Source of the DNA: Diphasiastrum complanatum | Lineage: Eukaryota > Streptophyta > Lycopodiopsida > Lycopodiales > Lycopodiaceae | Direction: 5' to 3' | NCBI GenBank assembly: GCA_029204225.1 | Contig: CM055095.1 | Span: 46,512,510 to 46,576,509, forward strand | Length of the DNA stretch: 64,000 nt | Shown here: piece after piece, positions 11,913 to 22,420 of the stretch | How positions within the stretch are numbered: the stretch's first letter is position 1 | Layout: each line of letters starts with the position of its first letter | Made by a program: the position numbers and the translations under genes | The notes under the pieces: model-generated | Database searches by the model: none | Seen by the model: the letters and a program-made list of their open reading frames with translations, nothing else | What the model was told of the DNA's origin: nothing

Positions 11913-14741
11913 TCAAACAAGTTGTAAATGAAAGTGATCAACAAGTGTTTGCATGCCTCCTCCACATTTCACTATACATATAGTGAATGCAACATGTATC
12001 TCCATGAATGAACTTCCATCACCACCTTGCCTTTGTAGATCTTCAATCCATGAAAGCCTTTGAGTGAATGAATGCCAAAAAGATGTGTTCCCTACTCCAT
12101 TTGAATGACCAAAACCTGAACTTGAAATACTTGAAGTACCTCCACAAGATTTGCACACAACGCTTGATCCTACAATGTCAACAAGTTGCCAATTTGCCAA
12201 CACTAGAATACTAGATCTTGAACTTTGTTCAAAAGAAAACATATTGACCACTTCAATACCTTTCAAGATCTGAATGAATTCATGTACTTGATCATACAAA
12301 CCAGCAATGATAACTATTCCATCTCCAAGATCCAAAGGATGCAAAACTATGGAACTAGTTTTATTGAAATTTGACAATTTCAACACATTGACATAACAAT
12401 GTTCATACATGAGATTAGGCAAGTGAGGTAGAGTAAGAAGACACTTCCTTGCAGCTCCAAAGACCTTACTTGAACCTTCAAGAACCTGTAAAAACAGATC
12501 CAAAATGCCTTGACCATTTGTCTCTTCTTTGATGCTTTTCACTAGCTTCGAATTGCCACTTGTCTCTTGGTGTTGATGAAGCAATCCAAGATCAACCTCT
12601 TGATCTTCCAATAAGACATCAAAGATCTTGCATATGTGAACATCTTCAGATATGAAACTCTGAAGATACTCCCTCTCAAACACATGATTAAGATCCCACA
12701 AGATCTCATCAATGCTCAAATTTGACCCTTCACTATAGTTAGTGAAAACAATGCCACCATCATAAACCAAAAGATAGATTCCAACATTTCCATTTAACAT
12801 GAAGTAGAGTAGGTGAAGATGAGTATCAAACCTAATCAAAACAGCCCTCTTGAGTTCATAACAAACCTCAATAAGCTCACCAATGATATCTCCCTTGCCT
12901 TGAAGAAGTTGCCACTTGAGTTGCTCCATGTAGTCTTCTTCAACCAACCTTTTGCCATCTTGACCATGAATGAACAATCCACCACAATCATAGAATGCTT
13001 TGAGTTGATGAAGAGATGTTAGATCCATGCTTTGGATCTTCCCAAGAACCACTCTTCCATTGCCCTTTCCTTCACAAGACTCCCTCTTAATGCTAGCACC
13101 ACAAAAGTTAGAAACCTCCCTCTTGATAGTTGCACCATAAGAAGTAGAAGACTCTTGAATATTAGAAGCCAAGAAAAGAATCCTTAGTACCTTCAACATA
13201 AGAGTGATTGAAGTACTCTCTCTTTTCAAACATGAACTTCTACTCAATGATTTAGGTAATGAGTCATATGATAATGATTCTTCCTCACTATTGTTCATAA
13301 AAACATCATTCAAAGTACATCCTACTTTGAACACTTCACATACTTCTCTTCCTTTTGACTTGTGATCTCCCTCACCAAGTCTCATGATAGAAACCTTTGA
13401 TCTACTCTTTTTATGAAGAAATGTGACACCACTTGTTGCACAAATGACTTTATCACAAAAAGATGTAAAAGAACCATTTCCTTCAAGCATGCTCAAAGCA
13501 CCATCATCTTTTCCCACATGATTACATACATCAATATGAAAAGAATTAGAAGAACAACCATCTTCTTGCAAAGAATGACACTTAGCATCTCCATCTTTTT
13601 CCATATGAACAAACAAGTCATTAGCAACAATCACTTCCAAAGAAGAATCTTCATCAACTCCATTGATGAAGTTAGCTCCTTCCTTACCTTTTCCATTTTT
13701 GCACTTGCCATCTAGCACCATTGAAGAACCAACAAGCCTTGGAAGTCCATGAGTAGAAGAGTACAAACATGATGCTAATTTAGCTCCACATGACTCCATA
13801 TGACTAGTAGGTAACACTAGTGCATCTTCAAGATCCAATGGATCCAAAAAATTGACCATAGATTCACCAAAGCTTGCCAAGTTAGCACAACAATTATCAT
13901 CTCCAAGAAGTACATTAGATCTCAACCTAGATCTAGCATTTTGTTTCTTATGGCATTCATTTGCAAAATGTCCTTTTATCCCACAATAAAAGCACTTGAA
14001 CTTTGACTTATTGTTCTTAGTAGAAGAGGAAGAGGAAGAGTGATCATCATGATCAAAGTTACCACCTTTGGACCATTTCCCTTTGCCTTTACCTTTGCCC
14101 TTGAATTTGCCTTTTGTGAAGAAAGCCTCTTCACCTCCACCTTGCAAGGATGCACCATCAAGCTTTGATTGCAACCTATGTTCTTCAGCCAATAAGATTT
14201 CTTGCAAGTCAACCACACTTGGCAAGACTCTTTGAATGGCAAAACTTTGCACAAGGTTAGCATGTTCATTTAGCAAACCATTCAACATAACTTGGACTAT
14301 TTCACCATCTTTTATGTTCTCATCAATGCATGCTAAATCATCACTTAGGGACTTAACTCTCAAGATAAATGCATGAGCACTTTCACCCTCTCTTTGCCTA
14401 CTAGAAAATATTTGTCTCCTTAGGGTCAATACCCTAGATGTGGACTTTGATTCAAAGAGCTTCTTTAAGGCATTCCATGCCTCACTTGCACTTTGACACT
14501 TTCCAACTTCCTTGAGAAGTTCATTTGTAACATTCATTTTAATGATATGAAGAGCCCTTTTGGCCTTCTTATCAAACCTTTGTTGCTCTTGAAGTGTGAG
14601 AGGTCTCTCTTCAATTTCTGCAACTATGTCCATGAGTTCATTCAACTCAAGTAAGGACTCCATCCTCACTTTCCAAGTAGAGTAGTTTGATGAACTCAAC
14701 CTTTCACTAGACTCTAGCATGATCCCACCATTGGAAGCCAT
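11913..14741 (-). CDS. Gag-like protein with about 680-residue extension of unknown function
   Basis: Single uninterrupted 942-codon frame. Residues 1-200 are a copia Gag core (UBN2/retrotran_gag type): SSNYSTWKVRMESLL, then a helical region ending near HRLQSKL. Residues 210-249 are Lys/Gly- and Ser-rich. Residues 250-263 are a CCHC zinc knuckle (CFYCGIKGHFANEC). Residues 264-942 contain no DSG protease, HHCC or DDE integrase, or YVDD reverse transcriptase motif that I can see. The extension has acidic Ser-rich stretches, a repeated GATIKRE / GASIKRE pair, and more globular hydrophobic parts near 600-720 and 790-860. Intact length over 2.8 kb and a related protein relic at 20.1 kb argue that it is translated. 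The function of the extension is unknown. Confidence 0.85.
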   Translation of the reverse strand: MASNGGIMLESSERLSSSNYSTWKVRMESLLELNELMDIVAEIEERPLTLQEQQRFDKKAKRALHIIKMNVTNELLKEVGKCQSASEAWNALKKLFESKSTSRVLTLRRQIFSSRQREGESAHAFILRVKSLSDDLACIDENIKDGEIVQVMLNGLLNEHANLVQSFAIQRVLPSVVDLQEILLAEEHRLQSKLDGASLQGGGEEAFFTKGKFKGKGKGKGKWSKGGNFDHDDHSSSSSSTKNNKSKFKCFYCGIKGHFANECHKKQNARSRLRSNVLLGDDNCCANLASFGESMVNFLDPLDLEDALVLPTSHMESCGAKLASCLYSSTHGLPRLVGSSMVLDGKCKNGKGKEGANFINGVDEDSSLEVIVANDLFVHMEKDGDAKCHSLQEDGCSSNSFHIDVCNHVGKDDGALSMLEGNGSFTSFCDKVICATSGVTFLHKKSRSKVSIMRLGEGDHKSKGREVCEVFKVGCTLNDVFMNNSEEESLSYDSLPKSLSRSSCLKRESTSITLMLKVLRILFLASNIQESSTSYGATIKREVSNFCGASIKRESCEGKGNGRVVLGKIQSMDLTSLHQLKAFYDCGGLFIHGQDGKRLVEEDYMEQLKWQLLQGKGDIIGELIEVCYELKRAVLIRFDTHLHLLYFMLNGNVGIYLLVYDGGIVFTNYSEGSNLSIDEILWDLNHVFEREYLQSFISEDVHICKIFDVLLEDQEVDLGLLHQHQETSGNSKLVKSIKEETNGQGILDLFLQVLEGSSKVFGAARKCLLTLPHLPNLMYEHCYVNVLKLSNFNKTSSIVLHPLDLGDGIVIIAGLYDQVHEFIQILKGIEVVNMFSFEQSSRSSILVLANWQLVDIVGSSVVCKSCGGTSSISSSGFGHSNGVGNTSFWHSFTQRLSWIEDLQRQGGDGSSFMEIHVAFTICIVKCGGGMQTLVDHFHLQLV

Positions 14742-14952
14742 GATTCTAATGTTTCTTCAACTTTTAGGTTCTGTCCTAAAGCACTTAGCACTCACTTTTC
14801 TCTCAACAAATGATAGATAAAGAGATCTATGAAGATTTAGGACCCTAAAACACTTCTATCTTGAACCTAGATGGTTTCCAAGCATAGAAAGGAAGATTGA
14901 AACACATGCAACACTTTGCACACACTAAGAATGGATTACAAAATCAAACCAA

Positions 14953-15400
14953 CCTGAACACACTCTTGCTTAAGCTCTCAAACTTTCCAGCAAGTGACCA
15001 AATCAAGTTATGGTGTGAAGAGTTACTTGCATTCTTAGAAAATACCCAAAACTAGGATGCCAAGATTACCTAGTAATGAACAAACTTGATCAACATATGA
15101 TCAACACACTAAGATATTGATTCAACCTGTAAAACCACATGTAAACCACACTTCTAAAAGTTTATAAACTCCAGCAAGTGATAAATACAAGATTTAGAGG
15201 TGAATGAATGAGCACACTTAGTGAATCACAAGACTAGCTTCACTATCTTGTCAAATCTTGGTGTTTAGATGTAGATCTAAGATCACTTCACATGAGAATG
15301 TTCCTCAACCTGTTAAGAACCTGAAAACACACTTGCATAATGGTTAACACCTTCCAGCAAATGCTCCAATCAAATTACATAAGGAGAGTTACTTACATGC
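14953..15400. repeat. Three diverged leader repeats
   Basis: Between Gag and the primer-binding site there are three related blocks, near 14953, 15125 and 15307, about 175 bp apart. Each reads (plus) cAACCTG...ACACTtnt then CCAGCAAGTG-like sequence. The 1.16-kb leader is otherwise noncoding. A plus-strand frame at 15423-15749 is antisense to the element and not supported. Confidence 0.5.
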
Positions 15401-15900
15401 TCAACAAAGTACACCAAAATTTATGCCAAAATTGATGACAATCTTTACAATATGCTCTTCACAATGGAGCTTACAATATGTTCACCCAAAAAAGGGGATC
15501 TTTCATCCAAATGGGAGCTTTGCTCAGCCTTTAGGAGAATTACAACTCACTCAAAAGAGCATTTGTCATCCACTTAAGGAGAAGTTTCATCCACTTAAGG
15601 AGAGTGTTCATCCAAGAATGGAGATTGTCAACAATAGGATTGAAAAGAACATTGTTAGTATTGAATATGCACAAGCCTCACAATCACAAATGATTAGGTG
15701 TTATGATCTGATCCAAAATAGTTTCTTTTCAGCCTCTGATCTTCAATAGACCTGAAATATGCTTTTGATCCACAAGTTCAACTCACAAAACAAAGGTTAG
15801 TAAGATTTGATCAACAAAGCAATGCAAAATCATGCTAGAACTTGATCAAACATCCAAATATCACCAAAAATGGAATACTTACTATGAATAGAAGCCAACC

Positions 15901-15913
15901 AGCTCTGATACCA
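15901..15913 (-). other. Primer-binding site (initiator Met tRNA)
   Basis: Minus strand reads TGGTATCAGAGCT directly after the 5' LTR, the classic copia site complementary to the tRNA-iMet 3' end. Confidence 0.92.
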
Positions 15914-16560
15914 TGTGAAAAATACAGATCCTAAGTGGATCTAAACTCCAAGATCATTGGCTTGAATGCTTGCACTCCAAACTACATAAGCTAGGAATTG
16001 GCAACACATTCTATGCTACCTAGAATGCAAAGAACTTGATCAAAAAGCATTTATCACAAATGGAAACTTCCATAAACATCAAGTGCGGCCCAAAATAGCA
16101 TTATACAGTCCATAATACATCAGCCTACCACTTTTGGAAAGCACCTAAGATCATACACACAAAGCTTGAACTCAATCACTACACAATGCCAACAATGGAA
16201 GGAGAACCCAATAGAAAAATCTCTCATTAAGCAAATGAATACAATGGATCTGCTCCAAACTGTTTCTCCACGGCCTACCTGCTATATATAGCTGAGAGAG
16301 ATGACTCTCTCTCCTCTCTCTAGACCCTCCTTACCTAAAATATGCCCTATATAGGTAAAATTGGCATATATGTCCAAAATACATGAAAATGGACTCATTT
16401 CGAAGGTCTTGAAGTTTGACACTTCTTCATACTGAAAAAATACACTTACTAAAAATATCTAGACCTGTTTCACACGTGTGAAAAGTCAGATCCTAAACTA
16501 TGTGCCATTTTTAGCAATTTTGGCCTAAAACTAGACAAGGAAATGTTGACAATTTTCACA
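15914..16560 (-). repeat. 5' LTR of the young element
   Basis: 647-bp LTR followed on the plus strand by TATAT (16561-16565), which matches TATAT at 10984-10988. Confidence 0.95.
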
Positions 16561-16565
16561 TATAT

Positions 16566-17535
16566 GAGTGCTAGGAAACGAGAAATAACAAACGTTGGAC
16601 TGGTAGTACTAGCTACCATATGTGCTACCTCCTAAATCAGAGTCTCTTGAGGTAGGGACTCTTTAAGACCCTATTAGAAGAACTTGGAGAAGCCACATCG
16701 GGTGCATCCTCATCGCTACAATCTTTACAACAGCCCACATTGAGGTGGCTCCTATGATTGTCCCCTTTCCAAAAATGTCAAGAGTGATGGGAGGGGGGAC
16801 CTCTCTTGTGGGGAAGGCTATGAACCTCACAAAATGGTCTAGACTGAATCTCCTAATTAACATGAGAATTTGAATCTCGAACCTCTTGTAGATTGTTGAT
16901 ATGGATGGTGACTCATTCAAAATTTGCAACATATATAACACAATTTCCTATTGAATGGGTAATGGAAAAGGTTTCCCCTAAGAAGATTCTCTCTAAAAGT
17001 TGAATAAATCAATGCTTTAACAAAAACAATGTGTTTTTGCGTAAAAATACATTTACAATGACCCAATTTTTGTATACTGTGAAGATTTTGATGCATATAA
17101 AAAATACCAAAACTTTTTGAGATGAAGTTCTAGGCCTATATATATGGGTTCTCAATGCAACAATGTCCATAATAAGCTAAATTCTTAGTTCGTTAATGAT
17201 AATATTTAGTGACTGCTCTAAGATTCATTAAAAAGACTTCCTTTCACATATTTCAGAAATTGCATGATTTGTGACATAGAGATTTCACAAACAGAGAGTC
17301 ACTAGGGCTAACTTTTCAAGCTCTAATTGACGCTTAGCTTGTACAACTATGTCCCTCCCTCAAAAGCTGGCTCCTTTTATGTTCCTGTTACACGTTTTAC
17401 TCGTATGGGTTCTGGTTTCTCAATTTTAAATACCATACTAAATTCTTTGTTGTAACCTTTCTAGAATTCTTGGTATTCTATTTTTGATTCGTCGGAAAAA
17501 GTGATCGAGCCATTGGTCTGAACCTTCTTCTTCTG
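16566..17535. other. No supported gene
   Basis: Mixed AT-rich sequence. Short frames on the minus strand (for example 16663-16941) have no recognisable family. Confidence 0.4.
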
Positions 17536-17540
17536 TTTCT

Positions 17541-18175
17541 AAATTTCTGGATAAACTTGTAGCCAGGCACATGAAAAAAATCCTCGAATTTTAAAGCGAA
17601 ACTTTGGAAGCTCATAAAAATGATACTCGTACCTGTTGCTGCACAAATTCCTTACGACAACCAGAATGGTCATGTACTGTTCCTTATATACTGTTTCATA
17701 CCCATGTTCTTCAAGAATAGTAGCTTCTGGGAACCTATTTGTGGGACCAGTCAGATCTTGCAAAGTTCATACTTTGGATGCTCTGAGAGGTGAGGGATGC
17801 TGGAGGTGGATGCATCTTCAGATTATAGACCAAATACCTCATAGTTTATTTCAATTGAAAAGATCCACACAAGTTTGAAATTTCGTCAGAATTTGTGGAT
17901 AAAGTTGTAGCCAAGCAGATGAAAAGAATCCTGGAATTCTAAAACGAAATTCTGGAAGCCCAAAAAAATGATACTCGTACCTGTCAGCAGATTCCTTATA
18001 GCAACCAGCATGTTGTCATGTATCTGTTGTTTATATACTATTTCATATCCATGTTCTTCAAAGACAGTAGCCTCTGCAAACCTATATGTGGGACCAGTAA
18101 GGTCTTGCAAAGTTCGTGTTCTAGATGCTCTAAGAGGTGAGGGATGCTGAAGGTGGATACATCTTGAAATTCTAA
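17541..18175 (-). repeat. Tandem duplication of a 345-bp possibly exon-derived unit
   Basis: Two diverged copies, about 17541-17825 and 17888-18173. Both retain the same stretch on the minus strand: PSPLRAS, then LQDLTGPTYRF and EHGYEIVYK in the second copy, and QDLTGPTNRF and EHGYETVYK in the first. The protein similarity is stronger than expected of random DNA and suggests duplicated coding sequence, but I do not recognise the family and each copy is short. Confidence 0.5.
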
Positions 18176-18199
18176 GTTTCCAGTGAGATACATGCTTCT

Positions 18200-20080
18200 G
18201 CTGGAGTTTGAAAAGGCTTGGTCCTCTTGTTTTTTGGCTTATGCTTCTTTGTCGCTGACCTGGAGTTTGGCAATAGATTGTTGCTTCTACATGCACTTTA
18301 AGGTGTAATTCGAGGACTTACATGCTTGGTGCAATCGACGTTCCTATCTTCACATAGATTGTGAGTAAGTATGTTGTTTTTGCAATATTTTGATACGATA
18401 AAATATAGTTCTTGCAGTATGGGGTAGTTCAGGAAATATCTATTGAAATTTTGTTGCAATTTGTTTTTGAGTACAGTTGGAGTTAGTTTCAAGTAATGTT
18501 TTTAGTATATCTGTCATGGTAGATGTCCAAGTCACGTTTTTCTTATTCAGATCAGAATGTTGTGAAGTTTCAATATTTGTTTCGGTGGTCATATTTTGTT
18601 TTTGGAAACAGGGTTTAGAAATGTATCAAAGTTGAATGTTTGTTGGAGTGGCTATATTGTTTTATTTTATCATAAAGTGTTGTTTTGTGATTAGCCTAAT
18701 GCTGTTCAATTTTTGGGTACCTGCAAAAGGAATGCGAAAACATGTTAGTAACATGACGAAGGACGAACATGAATTTTAAAAACTAGTAGAATAAAAAAAA
18801 AAATTACGGTTGCTGAATTTAGAATCCCTATCAGTATTAGGTACATTCTATTATTCAATTATGAATGCGAACGACAAATTTAAAGCTCTTATTATTTGAT
18901 GTAACTTAGTATAAAAATACGTTTCTTGTTTTAATCGAAATACAAAGAAGGTTATATGTGAAGAGATTAATTTGGTTATATTAATATGTTTCTGTTTCTG
19001 ATTCCTTATACAAAAACACACCTTCCGTTTTTTGTATAAGGAGTCCAAAAACTGGCACTGATATATGTTGTATACCATCAAATGTTAGTATTGAATTGAT
19101 TTTATGTAGTTTTTTTTTTATGGGCCATGTTTTTGAATACCGTAGTTGCAGCTCGTAATTATCTTGTATACAAAATCTCTTGTTTGTTCATGTTTTTGCA
19201 TCTTTCGACTTTTTTTTGGTTAATTGGCATTGAAATTGCATTGTCTTGAAAGTGCAATATATGAAACTGTCAAAAGTAGCTGCCTAATAGTTATAGTACT
19301 AATTCAGATATTGAGTAACATGTAGCAATGTATAATACATACAAGCAATTGCTTGAAAGTTTGCTGAGTTATGTACCCATTTAATGGATATATGCAATAG
19401 ATTGTATACATCAAAAAAAATTGTACTACATAACATTAACGTAAAGTTTTAGTAATTGTCAAGATGGATTTTCTGTATGTATACAAGATGAGGCAAGGTT
19501 TGTTAATGCCACCTACGAAACTTGTACTTGTTTTCTTGTACCTAGTTTCGGTGTAACGCGTTATTGTTGGGAAGGGTGCAGTAAATGAATACGTTAGTGC
19601 TATGACTGAGGAGATTGTTTCAGTTTGCTTGCCACTGTTTTTTGCTCTTATATTGCAATTTTGTTCCCGGAAAGAAATTTTTGTCAGAAAGAACCTACTA
19701 ACTACTGGAATCTATGATCTAAAGATGTTAACGGTTGTAAGTCCGATTACTGAAGAAGAACTTGTAAACTACTTAAATTGGTAAGTTAAAGCACATCAAC
19801 AGTCACACGATTAAAGGAGCATACGTATAAGAGACTTTGCCTAGTATCGTCAATAAATCTGTGTACTTTCCAGTGTACTTTTTCAATACCTGTCACATGT
19901 GTTGCAAGTATTCACTTTCCAAGAGTGACTAATTGGGTTCTCTTATTGGAGCAGAGCTAATAAATTATGGATAGGGAGGCGTTTTCGAAAAGACATAATT
20001 AAAAAAAACTAACGATAGACAATGAAGTACTCATTTTTTGGTTTGTGAGAATCTTAAATTCAGAGTTCACACGTGAAGGA
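18200..20080. other. AT-rich stretch, no supported gene
   Basis: A and T runs dominate. A short plus frame at 19602-19784 has no recognisable domain. Confidence 0.45.
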
Positions 20081-20084
20081 TGTA

Positions 20085-20228
20085 CAATAAATGTGTGAAT
20101 GATCTTACTAACACATCTTCCATTTCTTATGATGCAACTATCAAGAGGGAGATTGCTAACTTTTGTGGTGTGACCATTAAGAGGGATTAGGACCCCTACT
20201 TACAACATTAGATAGATTTTTCCAGTAT
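20085..20228 (+). pseudogene. Rearranged relic of the Gag-extension LTR family
   Basis: At 20120-20188 the plus strand encodes SYDATIKREIANFCGVTIKR then stop. This closely matches SYGATIKREVSNFCGASIKR in the extension of the 942-residue protein. It is followed at 20190-20228 by the reverse complement of the first 40 bp of the LTR at 24337. The coding piece and the LTR piece face opposite ways, so this is a rearranged remnant. Confidence 0.65.
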
Positions 20229-20234
20229 CTCAAT

Positions 20235-21555
20235 CATAGTTTGGTTATTAGCATTCTAGATTGTGATCTAGCCATAGAATCTAGAGATAGATTGTGATTT
20301 TCACTCTTCAATTTTTGTATTAGAAGTACTGGTATCATCTCAGGAGTCAAATGCGAACAGGTTACAAGGCTACTTTTCATACACAACAGATTTAGAAACT
20401 AATCCCGAGTACTTTTTGAAATTGCGGGTGTGGGGCGTCAATTCTGTTTTAAAAGCTGTGTGCATCTTCAAGTACAGATTTAAGAAAGACATTTAGTTGC
20501 AGAACTGGTTTTGTTTCGCTTCTATGGTGATTACTTAGTTTTTGGATAAGTTTCAATTACACAGGTCTAGGGTTTCTATTGTAAGAGTAGCAAATTCGAA
20601 TCACTTGATTCTTCTCTAGAATTGAGATGAGGTATTCGTTTTGATTTGGGATCTATATCTATGTCTTTGTCCAACTTTACCTATCGTGCAACATCTGTCA
20701 ATGAGCTGGTCTTATTGAGCAGCTGCGCTGTTTTGATTCTGAGCTGATTCTTATTGAGCATTTGTGTTGTTTTGAGTCTGCCTATGAACCCATTTAAGAA
20801 AGAAATGGTTGCTAGTGTCGTGATCATGAGGAATCAGAAAGAAAGATATCCAAATCAAAATCCAAATTTAAATTTTGGATGCTGTCTAGACGATGATTGA
20901 AACATAATATTTGGTTCTCAATTTAATGAATTTTGGTGGACTGGGTCAGTTTAGAGAAAATGGGATTAAAAAAAAAACTTTTTAGAAGACATGTGTAGAG
21001 GAAGGACTATCATTGCACACAACTAACAGATGTACTGTATAACTGGGCTCATTAAACAAGTAGCGTGCTACTATACAATTCTTTACAGAGGACGTGAATA
21101 TAATGAGGGTACTTCTTCAGAACTTAGTAAATGATTTAGGATCATAGTCCTATATGAAATGTAAAAGAACATGAAATAGACACAATCTCAATGCATTCTG
21201 ATGTCAGGTTTTCAATTCATGAAAGAAAATAGGTTTTTGCTCTAAAAAACAATGGTTGCAACTTTTTATAATTTGGTACAAGGAATTCAAAATCTTTGGA
21301 AATAATTCTATTGAAATTGGTTGTCAGAATGACGATATGGCAATGTTGCAACTATTTTGTAAGTATTTGACTACCTTGCGTACTTGTGTCTTGATTTTGC
21401 ATTCAAGAATGTTATACATGCATAAATTTGATGCAATTCCGGTGCATGGATTACTGCAAGAGCCAATATTATTTAAATTGACCCCGACCTTGCTACAAGT
21501 GAACATGGTAAGGCATAGTCCAAACCCTCAATCTAAGATAGCCATTTGCTAGGAC
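20235..21555. other. No supported gene
   Basis: AT-rich sequence. Short frames around 21256-21552 match nothing I recognise. Confidence 0.4.
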
Positions 21556-21559
21556 CCAG

Positions 21560-22420
21560 GCCTTGAAACTTTCAACGATGTCCTTCGCTCCATAGATTGC
21601 CTTGACGACCCATTTTTGTTCCAATGCCTACCAAACTTCAGGTAGCTTCACAATATTCTACATATAGTTCATCTACCATCTTCATTTTTCATTTCTTCGC
21701 AGCTGTCTATCGACCTTCAAGTAGGTTCAAAATTTCATCTTAAATGCCTTCGGTTTCCATCCCTTTCCACTGCTTACCCAACTTAGAGGTAGCTTTACAA
21801 CTTCTCGCGTATGTTTTCTCTTAATTGCCATTGCTGCTAGCCATCTCATTTAAGTCCTTCATGTACTTCTTTTAGGTTTGCTGGTTCACTTAAGAGCCAT
21901 TTTTCCTTTGAAAAACCTCATTGCATCAAAGCAAGCAAGGGCTTCCATATTCTCATTGACCTCCTAATAGGTGCTTCTTCAATCTCCTCATATCCTTCTT
22001 CACCATCAACTCCTACCTCAGCATAATTCTGCGTCTTGGCCTGTGAGTACTTGGTGTATTGGCTTGCAAATTCCTCAAATCCATCGCTAAAAACAAGCAG
22101 CCTTTTGAAAGTTTCCCAAACAAATCTCCAATTTCTTCTCTTAACCTCCTATTCAAGATGACACCTTGAGACATTAGTATTTGTCTAATTTCATGGTTGC
22201 ACAGGCGATATTCCTTTAAATCAGCAAACTATCCAACCAAGATGCATGTCATGGCTCTCTGATTTATTTTCCTCCTTTGATCTTTAAGGGCATGTGTGTC
22301 AAGCATACACATGACATTAGTCGCCTGAGCGTAGCTTCCTAATTGTTTGTCTGACCTGATCTTAGCCATGGTCTCAAACACTTTATACCTACCTCTCCCT
22401 TTTCCTTCAGAAAGACTAAA
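21560..22420 (-). pseudogene. Ty1/copia pol relic
   Basis: The minus strand near 22350-22080 reads KDQRRKINQRAMTCILVG, a stop, then ADLKEYRLCNHEIRQILMSQ followed by GVILNRRL. This aligns with the copia region between integrase and reverse transcriptase, where a K-x-D-x-K-S-x-K-C-x-F-x-G-Y box is followed by a YRL...R-D-V-x-F box. Stops and frame changes show it is dead. No LTRs were identified. Confidence 0.55.

Larger units (their letters stand above)
10989..16560 (-). mobile_element. Young non-autonomous Ty1/copia-related LTR retrotransposon
   Basis: The 5572-bp element runs on the minus strand. Two direct repeats of exactly 647 bp (10989-11635 and 15914-16560) start TGTGAAAA and end TTTTCACA in sense. 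I see one mismatch between them (c at about 11332, a at about 16258). It is flanked by TATAT on both sides. A primer-binding site complementary to the initiator methionine tRNA 3' end abuts the 5' LTR, and a purine tract abuts the 3' LTR. The only long frame is the 942-residue Gag-like protein; there is no recognisable protease, integrase, reverse transcriptase or RNase H. It must be moved in trans, presumably by a copia polymerase. Near-identical LTRs imply recent insertion. Confidence 0.93.

Noticed and set aside
15423-15749. 108-codon plus frame in the LTR element leader
   Set aside because: Antisense to the element, repetitive, no family.
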